Below, in pieces: positions 8,432 through 20,085 of a stretch of DNA of 31,785 nt. The first letter of the stretch is position 1; every line of letters begins with the position of its first letter. The notes beneath the pieces are model-generated. The model did not search any database, was not told where the DNA came from, and saw only the letters and a program-made list of their open reading frames with translations. Where the stretch lies: NCBI GenBank assembly GCA_965644295.1, contig CBFFRP010000326.1, positions 1 to 31,785 of the forward strand, in the 5' to 3' direction. Both the position numbers and the translations under genes were made by a program. Origin of the DNA: Paraphysomonas bandaiensis (lineage: Eukaryota > Chrysophyceae).

Positions 8432-8868
8432 CGCCAGCACATGCTAGTGAGTGTGAATTGGAAAGGTGTGGTAGATACAGCATTGTCTACGTGTTGTTTA
8501 TAGGTCTGAGATATTTTGTATACCATCAACCGTTACCAGGCATCTATACTCTACACACACACCTACGTCGTAGCCGGAGGATATCTATACGCACACTGCC
8601 GCAGTGTTTCCACTCCTAGGAACGCACACCATCATACCATATACCTACATGCATATACATCATACCATACTATTATACAGTGTATACCGGTATATCTAAA
8701 ATACAGTCCTGTATGCGAAGTGGTGTAGTCATATGATTGAGTGTGTCAGAGTGCATCACTGTTAAAGTATTGTATGCAGCTGCGTACTATCTATAGCTCA
8801 TATTATAGAGGAGAAACACGATTGAATTCATATACATCATCCTGTCTCTAGTATATCGCATCGGATAG
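8432..8868. promoter_or_regulatory. Divergent intergenic region of the EF-hand and DIX-kinase genes
   Basis: 437 bp between two divergent starts, so it should contain both promoters. It is rich in short CATACC/TATACAC runs (about 8560-8700). No individual element can be named from sequence alone. Confidence 0.5.
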
Positions 8869-11099
8869 ATGGAAACTATCCCTATACTGTATCGGGTGGA
8901 GGGGGACAGGGAAGACAACATCAACTGCTTCGATATCGAGGTATATGCCTCAAAGGAGGTCCTTCTGTTTGATATCTTGAAGGCATGGTCTATTTGGCAC
9001 CCTATAGGGATTAACTTCACTTTCTATGCCCGCGCTAGTGGAGAAAATATGATACATCTCGAGTCCCCAGCTTGTTGCGTCCCCGTGATAGATGGTAAAA
9101 TATTCTTACTCTTGAAACCGAGTAGCTACTTCCCATATGCGCCTGCCGAGCAGACAGTTGCATGGTTTGAGAAAAGTCAGAGGGATGTATATGGCACCAG
9201 TACCAGTGTTGCTTCGCGTTTTCGTCAATCCTTTTTTCATCAAAGCTCGAGGGGGAAGTCCGACAAAAGTACACAAGGCAGTAGGGCCTCTCCACAGCAG
9301 GGCTCTCAATCTCGATCTCAAGCTGAAAAGGCGAAAGAAATTAGTAGCGGCAAACGTGAACAGTCCGGAAAGTCTAGTACACCTCCTAGTAGCAATAGTG
9401 GTGGAATCGATATAAACCAGCTGGCAGGTGCTGCCGAAGCGGCGTCGCAGGTGCCCCGCTTATTTCATTTCTATATCAATTTCTCATGATTGTGGTGGTG
9501 AAACTAATTCAGGCTGGAATGGAGGCAGCTGGGGTAGCGGCTAGGTCTCTGTTTAACTTCGCCGCGAGCACTCTCAAAACAGTTGCGAGTAGTGCATCTT
9601 CTTTCTCAACTGGTAGTGTATTGCAGGTGTGTAAAGAATACAAACGGTCATATTTGTTTTCGAGATTTATTATGTGTTTTGTGCAGGTTGGAGAGCATAG
9701 AGTTTCATTTATCCGGGATCTTGCGGAAGGAGGTTTCGGAAAAGTGTCCTTGGTAAAAGACGCGAACACGCAAGGATCGTACTACGCTATGAAAACTCTG
9801 CTGTGCCAAACGAAGGAGCAGGTGCTTTACCATGTATACATTTCTGCTAGTGTTTACAATTGCATAGTTGGCAGATGCGAACAATGAACTTAGAATGCTT
9901 CAGCGATTCCGTGGTCATCCGAATATCATTAATCTTGTTGACAATTGTAATGTTGCAGTGGGAAAAAAGAATAGCAATACTAGACAGGTAAGTGTGTATG
10001 CGAAGTTGGGTACATATCACATGACTCAGTATTGATTCAGCTTTACTTTTTGTTTCCTATTTACCATGTGGGCACATGCTGGGACCTGATTGAGGCGGCC
10101 CTTAGCGGAGGCGACTCTCAGTTGGGACCTCCTTCTTGTTGGTGCTTCAATGAACGCCAAGCTCTAGAGGTTTACCGAAGACTCCCGAGGAGTATTTTCA
10201 CTCACTATTTCGTATTGTTTAGATTATTCTCGGTACTGCCAGAGCTCTTATTGCACTTCACGACTCGCAGGTTTTGCACAACGACATGAAGCCCCATAAC
10301 AGTATGTAACATTTCTTCCGCAATTATATGTATAACTCCGAAATAGTACTATTGACCGATGATATGCAACCAGTGGTAATGGACTTGGGAAGTTCGGGGC
10401 CATATATGCAAGTGAGTGTATATTGTAAATATATGTCCCCAGTGATGATGATGATTTGTAGGTGAGGACTAGGAGAGAGGCATTAATGCTGGAGGAAGAC
10501 GCTGCTATCAAGTGCTCTGCCCCATATCGATCCCCCGAGCTCACACAGGTTAGTTTTGTAGCCAGTGATGTCATGGTAGTGAGAAAGCTGTTTTTGCTGG
10601 TGCTCTGTAGCACATGTCCTTCTTGTTTCTGTGCTAGTTAGATGGGAGTTAGGCTTCTCTGAAGGATATTTGTAGGTTCCTAATTCGTGCGACATAGGAG
10701 GGTGGTGTGATATATGGAGCCTGGGCTGCACGATGTATTGCCTAGCATTTGGTTGGTCGCCATTTGAATCGCCGAAGTACTACCATACGAGTGACATTTC
10801 ATTTTTCTTACACATAGTGTATCATATCATAGGGAGGGGGTCCTTAAACTCGCCATCTTAAATGGACGGTACTCCATTCCGTCTCAACGGAGGAATCGAG
10901 ACACTACTTTCTCGGCCGAATATGTGGAGCTCATTGAGGTTTGTTTACCTGTTTACCATGCTGTTGTTCTACTTTTTGGTTTTACGTTAATGGCTCTTTC
11001 TTACAGTCCATGCTTCAAGTGGATTACACTTTGCGCCCAACCGCTGAAGCTGTAAAAAATCGCGTAAAGGAGTTGATGGAGGCGCATGGTGGATATTAG
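8869..11099 (+). CDS. STK16: DIX-like domain fused to STK16/NAK-type protein kinase
   Basis: Eleven exons: 8869-9450, 9513-9626, 9687-9821, 9868-9987, 10041-10169, 10223-10301, 10347-10411, 10462-10548, 10676-10776, 10833-10938, 11007-11099; 536 residues, all junctions in phase. Residues 1-85 resemble a DIX domain (Dishevelled/Axin): IPILYRV, LLFDILKAW, INFTFYARAS, then VPVIDGKIFLLLKP in the right order and length. A Ser/Gln-rich linker and an Ala-rich helix follow. The kinase domain (about 238-530) has the loop LAEGGFGKV, Lys268, C-helix Glu284 (NNELRML), catalytic loop HNDMKPHN with Asp381, and MDLG with Asp399 in place of DFG, as in STK16. REALMLEEDAAIKCSAPYRSPEL and WSLGCTMYCLAFGWSPFE are typical NAK-family blocks. 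HRD is changed to HND, so it is a non-RD kinase, but catalytic residues are kept. Known STK16 is lipid-anchored and works in Golgi/secretory traffic; here the DIX-like head could polymerise instead. Confidence 0.85.
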
Positions 11100-12333
11100 G
11101 ATGGGTTACGTTGCGGAATGTCACTCATCCTCTGTGGTCGTTATAATCCATTGATGTGTTTGACTGGTAGCGATAGCTGTCGTGGGATTATGAATTAATG
11201 GTCTCTTTCTAGGGTCGTATTCTATTATATTCAATTTATATATTGCGATTTTGTACACAGAATCTCCTCTTGTTTACTTTAAGAGATTAAATGTATTGGA
11301 TTTGTATCACCAGCTAGAGTTGCCAAAGATGTAAATTTCGGCAAACGAAGCTACTAAAATACGTATTCTGAATTACAAATAGGACCCTGATTTTTTTCCT
11401 TACGTTTCGTTATTCGTTAACACTTATGATACGATATATCGTAGTGATAGTTTGTGTATTTTAACTCCTTTCATTTATGATAATTAATTTGTCTTAAATA
11501 TTTATATTACTCGAGCTGGTAACAGTTTTAAGTTTAGTAACATCGTAGCGCTAAAATATCGGGTAGCGTTATATTTTGAAGCAGATCTTACACTATTGTC
11601 TGATGTACATTGTGTCATGGAAGATTGGTGTGATATTTACAGTTTTTTAGCAACGACTTTTCATTTGAATCGTAAGCTTATGCGTTACACAACTGACTTA
11701 ACAAGTATCATAACACTAGAGATAACTTGTTGCGTGAAGGTGGAGAGGGGTAACAGGATCCCAAGAAATCCGAGTAGACGACAGAATAAAGCATTAGATA
11801 GTTCAATTCCAATGCTACAATAGTTCAGACTCTTACACGCCTGTTGCTAATCATGCGACATTCATTACTATAGTACGACTCCAGCCATTAGATATAACAA
11901 TAAACCACACTGACTTCGCTAAAAACTACATGCATTCGTACATCCAGCCCTCGACTATAGCCTCAGGTTCTATACCCCGTGTAAATAGGCTCTGACCAGG
12001 GCATACCAGGCATATATTGTTGGTTCACTCTTCTCTCCTATATGCATATCCATGTGCGAGATCCTGCATATCTAGAGGAGAGGAAAATACAGCGTATTCA
12101 GACCCTACACAGTGCTGTGTATGTTTTTTTTATATCCATATTCTTCAATCCCGCTGCACTCCACTCCACACTCTGTACGGTGGTGTACAGTGTAGTGCTG
12201 TGTATGACTCCCAGTATGAGACGGATGGGTTTGAAAGTTCAAAACTGAGAAAAGGATTCGAAGTGAAAGTCTTACTGAGACGAGGCTTCTTTTGTCATCA
12301 GACACAGAAGAGTGTTATCTGCGGTATCTGATT
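11100..12333. other. Intergenic, nothing recognised
   Basis: About 1.2 kb between the kinase and RFC1, both on the plus strand. It is AT-rich at first, then has simple GTGTAC-type patches near 12110-12200 close to the RFC1 start. Short open frames here lack any family signature. It should hold the kinase 3' signals and the RFC1 promoter. Confidence 0.45.
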
Positions 12334-15300
12334 ATGGACATCAGGTCGTTTTTTGGATCGAAGGTAATTAATGTGACTGTGTGGTGGGGTTGCTTATATA
12401 TGTACATGGTATGGTTGAATAGAGCAAACCAGCCGCTGCAGGCAGTGCTACTGGTACAACTAATGCCAGTAGTAGTACCAGGGGATCAGAGGTGAAGCAG
12501 AAAAGAGGCAGCAAAGAGGCAGCATCGAGCAAACCTCAAGGGCTGGATGATGATTTGAAAGACAGCGACAGCGATAGTGACGAGAAGCAGCAGCGGGGAG
12601 AGAGACAGAGGTACCCCGTGCTGTGTGTATGCGGGTTTGAGTTTATTTATAGTATTTATGTGGCAACCAACGCTGGTATATATGTATATACAGTAATATA
12701 TATGTATGTGCTTAGAAAGCGACTCCGAGGAAATGGTAAACGGGCCGCTCCCGCAGTCGAGGCTGCACCAGTGTCTAACCAAGTTCCAACACAAGTAACG
12801 TCCACGAAGAGAAAACTAGAGTCGCCTGAAATACATCAAAAAGCTAGTTCCCCTAGGAAGAGTACAGCGTCCCCTGAACATGGGGCACCCAATGATCGTA
12901 TAAAAACTGTCCTACCGGCTTTGGCTACTAGTAGTGCAACAAAAAATTGTGGAGCTGCCAGTCTGACAGCGGTGTGAATATAGTTACATATTGGAATAAT
13001 TTTCATTGTCTTTCATACTCCCAGGTGGAAGGTGGGGCAGCTGCATTCTTCGGAGAAACACCAGTTAGCTCTGCATCGTGCGCACCTTCTCCGGTTAAAC
13101 GGAAGAGCACTCCTCAGAAGGAAGTAGTGGTAGCCGTTCGAAGTAGTCCCCGTCGTCCGCCCTCTTCTCTTACGTCAGATGTTGATACTGAGACTGTGGC
13201 TAGACCGCATATTCCAGCTGAGGAACTTTCTAGTGTACCCCCTGTCGGGGCAAACGGCTGTTTGTGTGATATGCGCATCGCCTTCACAGGAACTATGGGG
13301 GAGCATATGTCCAGAGAGTCTCTAGAAGAGCTTGTTCTGCAGTATGGAGCTAAGGTGTGAGAGAATTCTTTGGCTTGTACAGTTTGACGTGTTTAACAGG
13401 TTTCAAAAAGCATATCCGGAAAGACTACTCTTCTGGTTGCATCGGAGCAACTTGAAGATGGTAGACCAGCCACTTCGAGCTCGAAGTATCGACAAGCTAT
13501 GGAGCGTAAGGTGTGCTAGTTATAAGAACTGTGATTAGTCTTGCACTTATATCTAGTAGATTCGAATTATATCAGAACGCGACTTATTGCTGCAAATCCA
13601 AGCTTCCTACGTGGCCCCTGCACCAACACCGGTCAGCATGCCTCAGCCCGCAAAGGTCTCTACTGTGATACGTTCAAGTAAACCACAGCCATCCACTGCG
13701 ATACATGTGGACACAAGTGACATGCTGTGGGTCGACAAGTACAAGCCCGACAAGTTGCAGGATGTCATTGGAGGTACGGAGAATATCAAGAAACTTGTGG
13801 ACTGGCTTAAGCGGTGGGACGCTGTACATATAAGAAAAACTCAGAAGGCAGGTCTAGTATTTTATAGTCCATTTCATCTGACCGCCAGTAGGTACCATTT
13901 AACAAGGAGAATCCTGGTGCTAAAGCTGTGCTAATGTCTGGTCCACCGGGTATGTGACATCTATACGTAACATATTTGCTTAAATATTTATTAATAGGAA
14001 TTGGAAAAACAACACTAGCTAATCTAGTATCACGGCATTTAGGTTATGAGGTACACAACGTTGACCGTAATGTATAGTAGATGCATCTTGGTGATGTACT
14101 TGTGGTTTCGCAGGTCCTGGAGCTGAATGCTTCGGATGTGCGCTCCAAAAGCGCCATTGAAGATCAGGTAATCGACATAAACATGAAGAGGTATCTCTTA
14201 CATGCACCAAGGTTAAAGATGTAGTGCTGTCACGTGCTATGAATGGCGAAGGAAAACTTCGCAATCGAGTTGTGGTGATGGACGAAGTGGATGGTATGGG
14301 TGGCTCCGATAGAGGAGGAATACCTGAGCTGATCAAAATTATTAAGTCTGCTAAAAGCCCCATCATATGTGTCTGTAATGATAGGTACGTAGATATATTA
14401 GCCATCTCAATGATACTAGTCAACCATCTGTACCGTGTTCTATGTAGACAAGAGCGTAAAATTCGTAGCCTTGCGAATCATTGCTACGACATTCGACTGC
14501 GAAGACCGACAAAACAAATGGTGTGCCCCTCGTACATTCTTTGATTTAATGATGTATTTCTTTACAGGTGGCTTCCAGGCTGATCAGCATTGCCCAAAAG
14601 GAAGGCCTGATGGTGAGTTTTGTTAAGTTTTGTATTAAAATTTAAATATTGGTGTAGATTGAACAGAATGCCGGTGAACTACTTGTGGAACAAATGGGAA
14701 ATGATATTAGACAGGTGACTGCAATAGCTGATACCTGTAAGACTTTATTGAGTAAAATGATCGTAACATTCTCTCGAGCAGGTTATCAATGCTGCTCAAA
14801 TGTGGAGAGCCCAGAGTAACACAATGCGCTATGTCGACTTGATGCCTCCTATAAATCAAAGCTCTGGTGGGGCAGGAGGTAGACTAAAGGGCATTACAAA
14901 AGATAAAATACTTCGGCAATCTCCATTTGATGCCTGCGGAATGATACTTTCTGGCCGAAAAAATGATATCAATGATCGCTATAATTCTTTTTTCATAGGT
15001 CAGTCACCGTGATATGATATACATCTCTGGCTTTACCAACCTTTTAACTTTTGCTCTGCAGATTATTCTCTTTTGCCCCTCCTGGTGCAGCAGAACTACA
15101 TTGACTCGTCTCGAAATGGGATATTCAAGACTTCTAACATCAGCGATGGTGACAAGCTGGACATGCTTTCGCAGGCTGCTGATTCTGTATCTGATATGGA
15201 GCTAGCGGGGTCTGCGGTTAGAGGCAATGATATGCATTGGGAGTTACTTCCATTGCAGGTTAGATTGAATCTAATATATGGCGTACTGTTGTGGATATAT

Positions 15301-16217
15301 GTTTAATATGGATTTCGTAACACAGGCTGCATGCTCCTTAAGTGTTGGTCACAAGGTTCACGGATTTCAAGGATTTCCCACTTTTCCGGCGGTATGTGGT
15401 GTATATTGGGTATCCCGTAGTAATAGTTGGAAAATGCAGTGGCTGGGAAAATACAGTTCTACAGGAAAGTCGAAACGACAGATACAGGAATTAGTAATGC
15501 ACACTCAAGTTGCCGTCGGGCAGGTGAGTGATGCGTCTACATGGATTAATATATGTGTGAAACAGTTATAGGGTTTTGACCCGGTTCGACTAGAGTACAC
15601 GCCTTACTTAAGGTATATACTGCTCCGACTGTTGAAAGACAGCGGAAATAATGCATTGAAAGTTGATGCTGAGGGGAAGTCAGTAACAGGCATTGAAGAG
15701 GTATGTTTTTATCTGGCGTATTTCAAGAATATGTTATTAATTTTGATGTTTCAACGTTAGGTGATAAATACCCTGGATAGTTACGGATTGAGTAGAGATG
15801 ATTTAATGGAAACTATGAAAGACCTTCAACTCACTGCTCAGGGCGATAAGGTATGGTAGTTGCAGTCTGTAATGACGCGGAGTAAGAGTATCACAGTCAC
15901 TTGTGGATCACTATGAGTCAATGGATGCAAAGTTGAAAGCTGCATTTACTCGACAGTATAATGCTGTCGAGCATAAAAGCCAGGCTCTCGTTGAAAGTAT
16001 GATAATCGGGAAGAAGCGACGGGCGGCAGTAACCATAGATGAAATTGATGACGAGGAAGGGACAGTCGAAGATCTTGGTGCTGCGAAGGCTGTTGATAAC
16101 GATAACAGCGATGAGGATATTGATCTGGAAGCCTTTATGAAGAAGCACAGTAAGTCTAAGAAAAGTTCTAGGGGAAATGCCACAAAGGGTAAAGCAAAAG
16201 CAAAGAAAAAAGCTTAA
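12334..16217 (+). CDS. RFC1: Replication factor C large subunit
   Basis: Twenty exons (12334-12363, 12423-12610, 12716-12971, 13025-13354, 13400-13510, 13560-13847, 13892-13949, 13998-14050, 14114-14167, 14212-14384, 14448-14520, 14568-14612, 14658-14714, 14782-14998, 15062-15258, 15326-15391, 15440-15523, 15572-15700, 15761-15850, 15897-16217) give 939 residues, between yeast and human lengths. The tiny first exon encodes MDIRSFFGSK, the conserved RFC1 start and a PIP-box-like motif; a second FFGETPV follows. A BRCT domain spans about 236-325. The AAA+ module starts near LWVDKYKPDKL (361), with Walker A GPPGIGKT (Lys424) and Walker B VVVMDEVDGM (Asp480, Glu481), then LNASD, the IRSL region and the RFC1 C-terminal domain (LLPLLVQQNYI, FPTFP..WLGKYSSTGK). 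The tail is Lys-rich and nuclear. It loads PCNA with RFC2-5. One donor is a probable GC (13848). Very sure of identity; small exons are hand-placed. Confidence 0.95.
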
Positions 16218-16712
16218 GGAGTATTGAGTTGAATACGATTGATTTGTAAGGCTGTGTACGCACATTTCTGTATTTATATGAAGACCCAGACCATTCTAAG
16301 TTGATGCTTATGAATATATATGGGTTTTAAATTACCTTTTGTGCGAGCGATTGAAATATTCAGTGGCACTCAAATATTAGGTTACGGCCAACTCCTAAAT
16401 ACTAAATACGTACTTGTAGCTAGTTGATTCGCTAACAGCTACCTTGTATTCTGTGTATAGCTATTAAGCTAACACTCTGTAAGTATGACATTCATAAAAC
16501 ATCTGTTTCTTATTATTCACCAGTCAATTTTCCTAGAACTATAAATATTTTATGTATTCAAGCATCAATAACGGAATTTTATTCCTTCGTAGTAAGTAGT
16601 AATTATAGGGATCAATTGGGTGTAATTTCCTAGTCACACCAATATTGGTGTAAAAACCTAGTCAATTCATATTTCATATTCTTCAGTTCAACTGTGTAGT
16701 ACAATGGTGTAG
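16218..16712. other. Intergenic with a 16-bp palindrome
   Basis: AT-rich stretch after RFC1. At 16636-16651 lies the perfect palindrome ACACCAATATTGGTGT, and CCTAGTCA occurs directly repeated at 16629-16636 and 16657-16664. No gene recognised. Confidence 0.4.
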
Positions 16713-16994
16713 GAGAAGTACAAAGGGAAGAAGAATGTCGTCGAAAAACGTGGCGACATATCCAACGACGACTCGGAGGAAGGGGTACCGCGAAAGCGCA
16801 CGAGCAGGGTAAGTAATACTGTTCATAACGATGATGGCGGGGTCGTCGAATCCCAGCAGAAAGCAGATCTGATACCTCCCGCTGTTGCTGAACTTCGTCA
16901 GGAAATGATGTCCGGACTAACAGAACTTCGTGATCTTTTGATGAGAAAAAATGAAGATCTTCCACCTGCTCGCAGCCCTGGTATTCACCTCTAG
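16713..16994 (+). pseudogene. Unrecognised coding-like fragment (terminal exon or gene relic)
   Basis: A 93-codon plus-strand frame opens directly after a TAG (16710-16712) and closes at 16992-16994. It has coding-like composition: a basic/acidic start (EKYKGKKNVVEKRG), a possible nuclear signal PRKRTSR, an amphipathic Leu-rich helix AVAELRQEMMSGLTELRDLL, and a Pro-rich end. The preceding GTGTAG could be a splice acceptor, which would make this a last exon, but no upstream exon was found before RFC1's stop. A decayed gene or a fragment of a mobile element is equally possible. No family recognised. Confidence 0.35.
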
Positions 16995-17293
16995 TCAAAA
17001 ATAAAATTTCATTCAAACAAGTAGTGAATGTCTCTTATTATTATTAGCAAAAGAGGCGTTTAAGAGTCAGAATTAATATAGCATTGCAGTTTATCAATAG
17101 CTGTTAAGGATTGCTCACGACTGATGACATTCATAATTGATGAAAGTAAATCATAGATACACGATACTACTATAAAATAGTTCGTGGAGATAAATTGTCA
17201 TACCGTTCTCATTGCTAGTGAACATTATTCGATATATTGTCTACGAGATATAGTATAAACACTGGAAAACATCAATATCCAAGTCTACAAGGT
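16995..17293. repeat. Intergenic with a diverged family C tail fragment
   Basis: At about 17038-17100 TTATTATTAGCAAAAGAGGC and TTTAAGAGTCAGAA..TAAT match, in inverse orientation, the diverged family C copy at 1932-1990. The rest up to the UBE3A stop has no recognised feature and should contain that gene's 3' signals. Confidence 0.45.
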
Positions 17294-20085
17294 CTAGAGG
17301 AGTCCAAACCCTTCAGACTCTTCGATACAGAACCGCAGTTTTTTCGCAAGAACTTCTCGGGAACTATACTCGGGAAGAAGTAAATGATTAAAGCAGGTAT
17401 GTGCAGAAGGAAGCCTGGAATCGTCAGAACCGTTTCGCGATATAACAAAGTGCATTTTAGACAAACCATCAATAGGAGAACGGTCACTAAACAGCAGAAT
17501 AACCCCATTAAATCGACAATCGCTACTACAACAAATATATACCTCCCCGAGATAAATTTCAAGAAGTGCCTTTTCTCATCTTCACTAAAAGTATGTAATT
17601 CGTCCCAGAAATCCTTTATAACTTTCTCAGAGCCATCGTAGCCATCGTCATACCTGTCGTTGCATTGATTTAGGAGAATAACTCGACTACAAGGACGCGC
17701 ACAAATACATTCACACAGAGAGTTTATCTATATATGTATAAAATAACCTTGTTCCCTCTTCTAACGCTGCAAAATCAAGCTCTGGGTTACCGCATATTAA
17801 AAGCTCCAACTCGGAAGGTGCAAAGAGGTCAAGCGCGGCACCTCCACACACCTTTGCAACCATAGTATAACTTAAGTCACGAAACTGATCAGTCATAGAA
17901 CAAACCTTTTTGAAGCCTCTATCGAATGCATTGAACTGAAGTGCTACACTGGCGTTGAGCATATAGTCTACGTACAGCTGAACATATTTTTCCTTATTCA
18001 CATTGGTCACTGGAATATTGGACCCGTTCTCAATTAAATTTACGGTTTTCAGTTCGCCCATCGTCTCGTAAGTAATACAAAAGAATGCACCAAAAACGTC
18101 CTGTACATTACCATCGAAATCTAGCAGCTTTTTTAGTCCAGCAGCAAGATCAGGTTGAAGCTCAGCCAAATCTTCCAATGTGCAGTCAGCACCTTTTAGC
18201 TTTTTGTATATAACCTTATAGAGATTTCATTACAACAATAAATATTTTCCCACAATATACCTTCGGCATTCTAAAGTCAATGATTATAGAATTGTATATA
18301 GCAACACCCAACAATATGCCAATTAACTCGAACTCCGTTTCAGACTCAAAGCTATCAGAATTAAACCACAGCAATCTTGACTCTTCATAGTACCGAAACA
18401 TTCCATAGCTGGGATCCAGCAATTCTTTCATCATAATCTGACCGCATACAGCTCCTAGTGAGTGTACGATGTGTGAATAATATATGCACAGTAACCTGAT
18501 AAAACTCTTTCCTGACCCCACCTTCATCAACTCCTTCCTCGTTATCAAACACTACTTTAAGTGGCTTTTTGTAATCAGAGTCGGCAAATATTACAAAATG
18601 GTTAATAGTATCCATAACAATTTGGTCCCGGCGAACTCGCAAAACAAGATACGGCGACATATAACGAGAGCCACTTGCTATGGCATCTTCATACTCTTGA
18701 TGAATCCCCTAGAAAATCGAGTGATCACTCACGGACTAATACAAAATGAGAAGAGTATATACAACATGATACCTGTCTCATTTGCACGGCGGCATCTAGT
18801 TCCAGTACCTGAGCCTTCACCGCAGGAGACAGTACGTACGGAAATGAAATGAAAGAATTGAGGGTACCACTACCTCTGTCCACAGGAATTCTGGCTGCCG
18901 CTGTAGTGGTAGTACCCAGATCATTGAGCCACAACTTATACTCTCGCTTCCGGGCCTCGAGAGATGACATGTACTCCGAGCATATCACATCATTGGTGAA
19001 TTCAGAGAGAGGGATAGAAGGGAATCGCCAGTGCGCTGAATGCAGTATAGCCATCACACGGACTGCGCTTCTTGCCTCTTCAATAGCACCTTGGTACATG
19101 CGCAGTGTTATATGCTGTCTAATAACATTTAGCACGTGGGTATACACGTTCAATGGCACTGTTTCTAGATAGCGTGCCAGTGATGTTCGCGATAGCACTG
19201 GAAGTTTATCGACCGCTGCGACCAAACTGCGCAATATCGTGATATACTGGGGATCAAGTAGTAGTGGGTGACAGAGAACTATCATATACTGCTTGAGAAA
19301 AAAAGGATCCTCACAGGAGGACGCATGTCGGGGCATGTCCGCAGTAAGAGTGATCAATGCATTCATCAATGAATTCACAACGCCTTCGTGTTGACTTGAC
19401 ACTAACAGGTCATAAACCCGACATACGTCTGCAATGTCAAGTCGAATCTCCCTGTCCAATTCCGAGTCAGAGAAAGGGGAAGACTGAGCGCCGACCATAG
19501 CCATGTTAGTTTGCTCATAGGCACACACCGCCATCTTCGTGTCGGGTTTCACAGCGAACAAAGACTCTTTTTCGTTGAAGCAATTACTATCAATCTCCAT
19601 AGAGGCGCTAGTTGGAGTAAAACATGCACAGAGAAGTTTTGGAGTTGAGAACACTCTGTTAATTAGAACAAAGACCTATATCGAATACATAACGATCACA
19701 CTACACAGACCCCATTAATGTCCACTCACCGGTCCATACGAACCACTGATCTTACATTCATTCAAAATACTCTGAATGATGTCGCCACTTATTTCGGGAG
19801 GGTCCAATCGTCCAGGGGGCTCAACGGCGGTCCCATCAGCCGAATTATCGAGTGACATCGCTGAATCAGTCTTAACGGCACTAGGCGCTGTTGAGGCCTT
19901 TCTGTTCAATTGTTGGAAGGAAGCCAAGTCTTTGAGTGCCTCTGCGGCCGCTCTCTCCTTGTTGTATCCCTATGATCAGATCATGAGACCTCGGGCCCCA
20001 TAACAAAACACGCACTAACCTCCTGTAGATAGGCACTAAACCGCTCATTGAAGAGAGCTGTGGCTTCACTTTTACTTAGCGACAT
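17294..20085 (-). CDS. UBE3A: HECT-type E3 ubiquitin ligase, UBE3A/E6AP-like
   Basis: Eight exons on the minus strand: 20085-20020, 19969-19730, 19675-18773, 18708-18496, 18437-18261, 18214-17748, 17653-17543, 17486-17294; 789 residues, all junctions in phase. The central region (about 103-403) follows UBE3A block by block (INRVFSTPKLL, DIADVCRVYDLLVSSQ, MNALITL, AAVDKLPVLSRTSLARYL). The HECT domain includes PYLVLRVRRDQIV, GVDEGGVRKEFYQ, YGMFRYYEESRLLWFN, LIGILLGVAIYN, LELLICGNPELDF and the catalytic HTCFNHLLLPEY with Cys757, ending EGFGLL. E6AP takes ubiquitin from an E2 onto this Cys and passes it to substrates. The N-terminus is an Ala/Glu/Lys-rich helical stretch with a single Cys in the first 100 residues, so the AZUL zinc finger of animal UBE3A, which binds the proteasome, is missing. 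It is convergent with RFC1. Confidence 0.93.

Noticed and set aside
10248-10613. Minus-strand frame of 121 codons
   Set aside because: Antisense to exons 6-8 of the kinase, which are supported by family motifs and splice phase.
12492-12977. Continuous 161-codon frame taken as a single exon
   Set aside because: It reads through RFC1 intron 2, which is in frame; the inserted residues are hydrophobic and have consensus splice sites at both ends.
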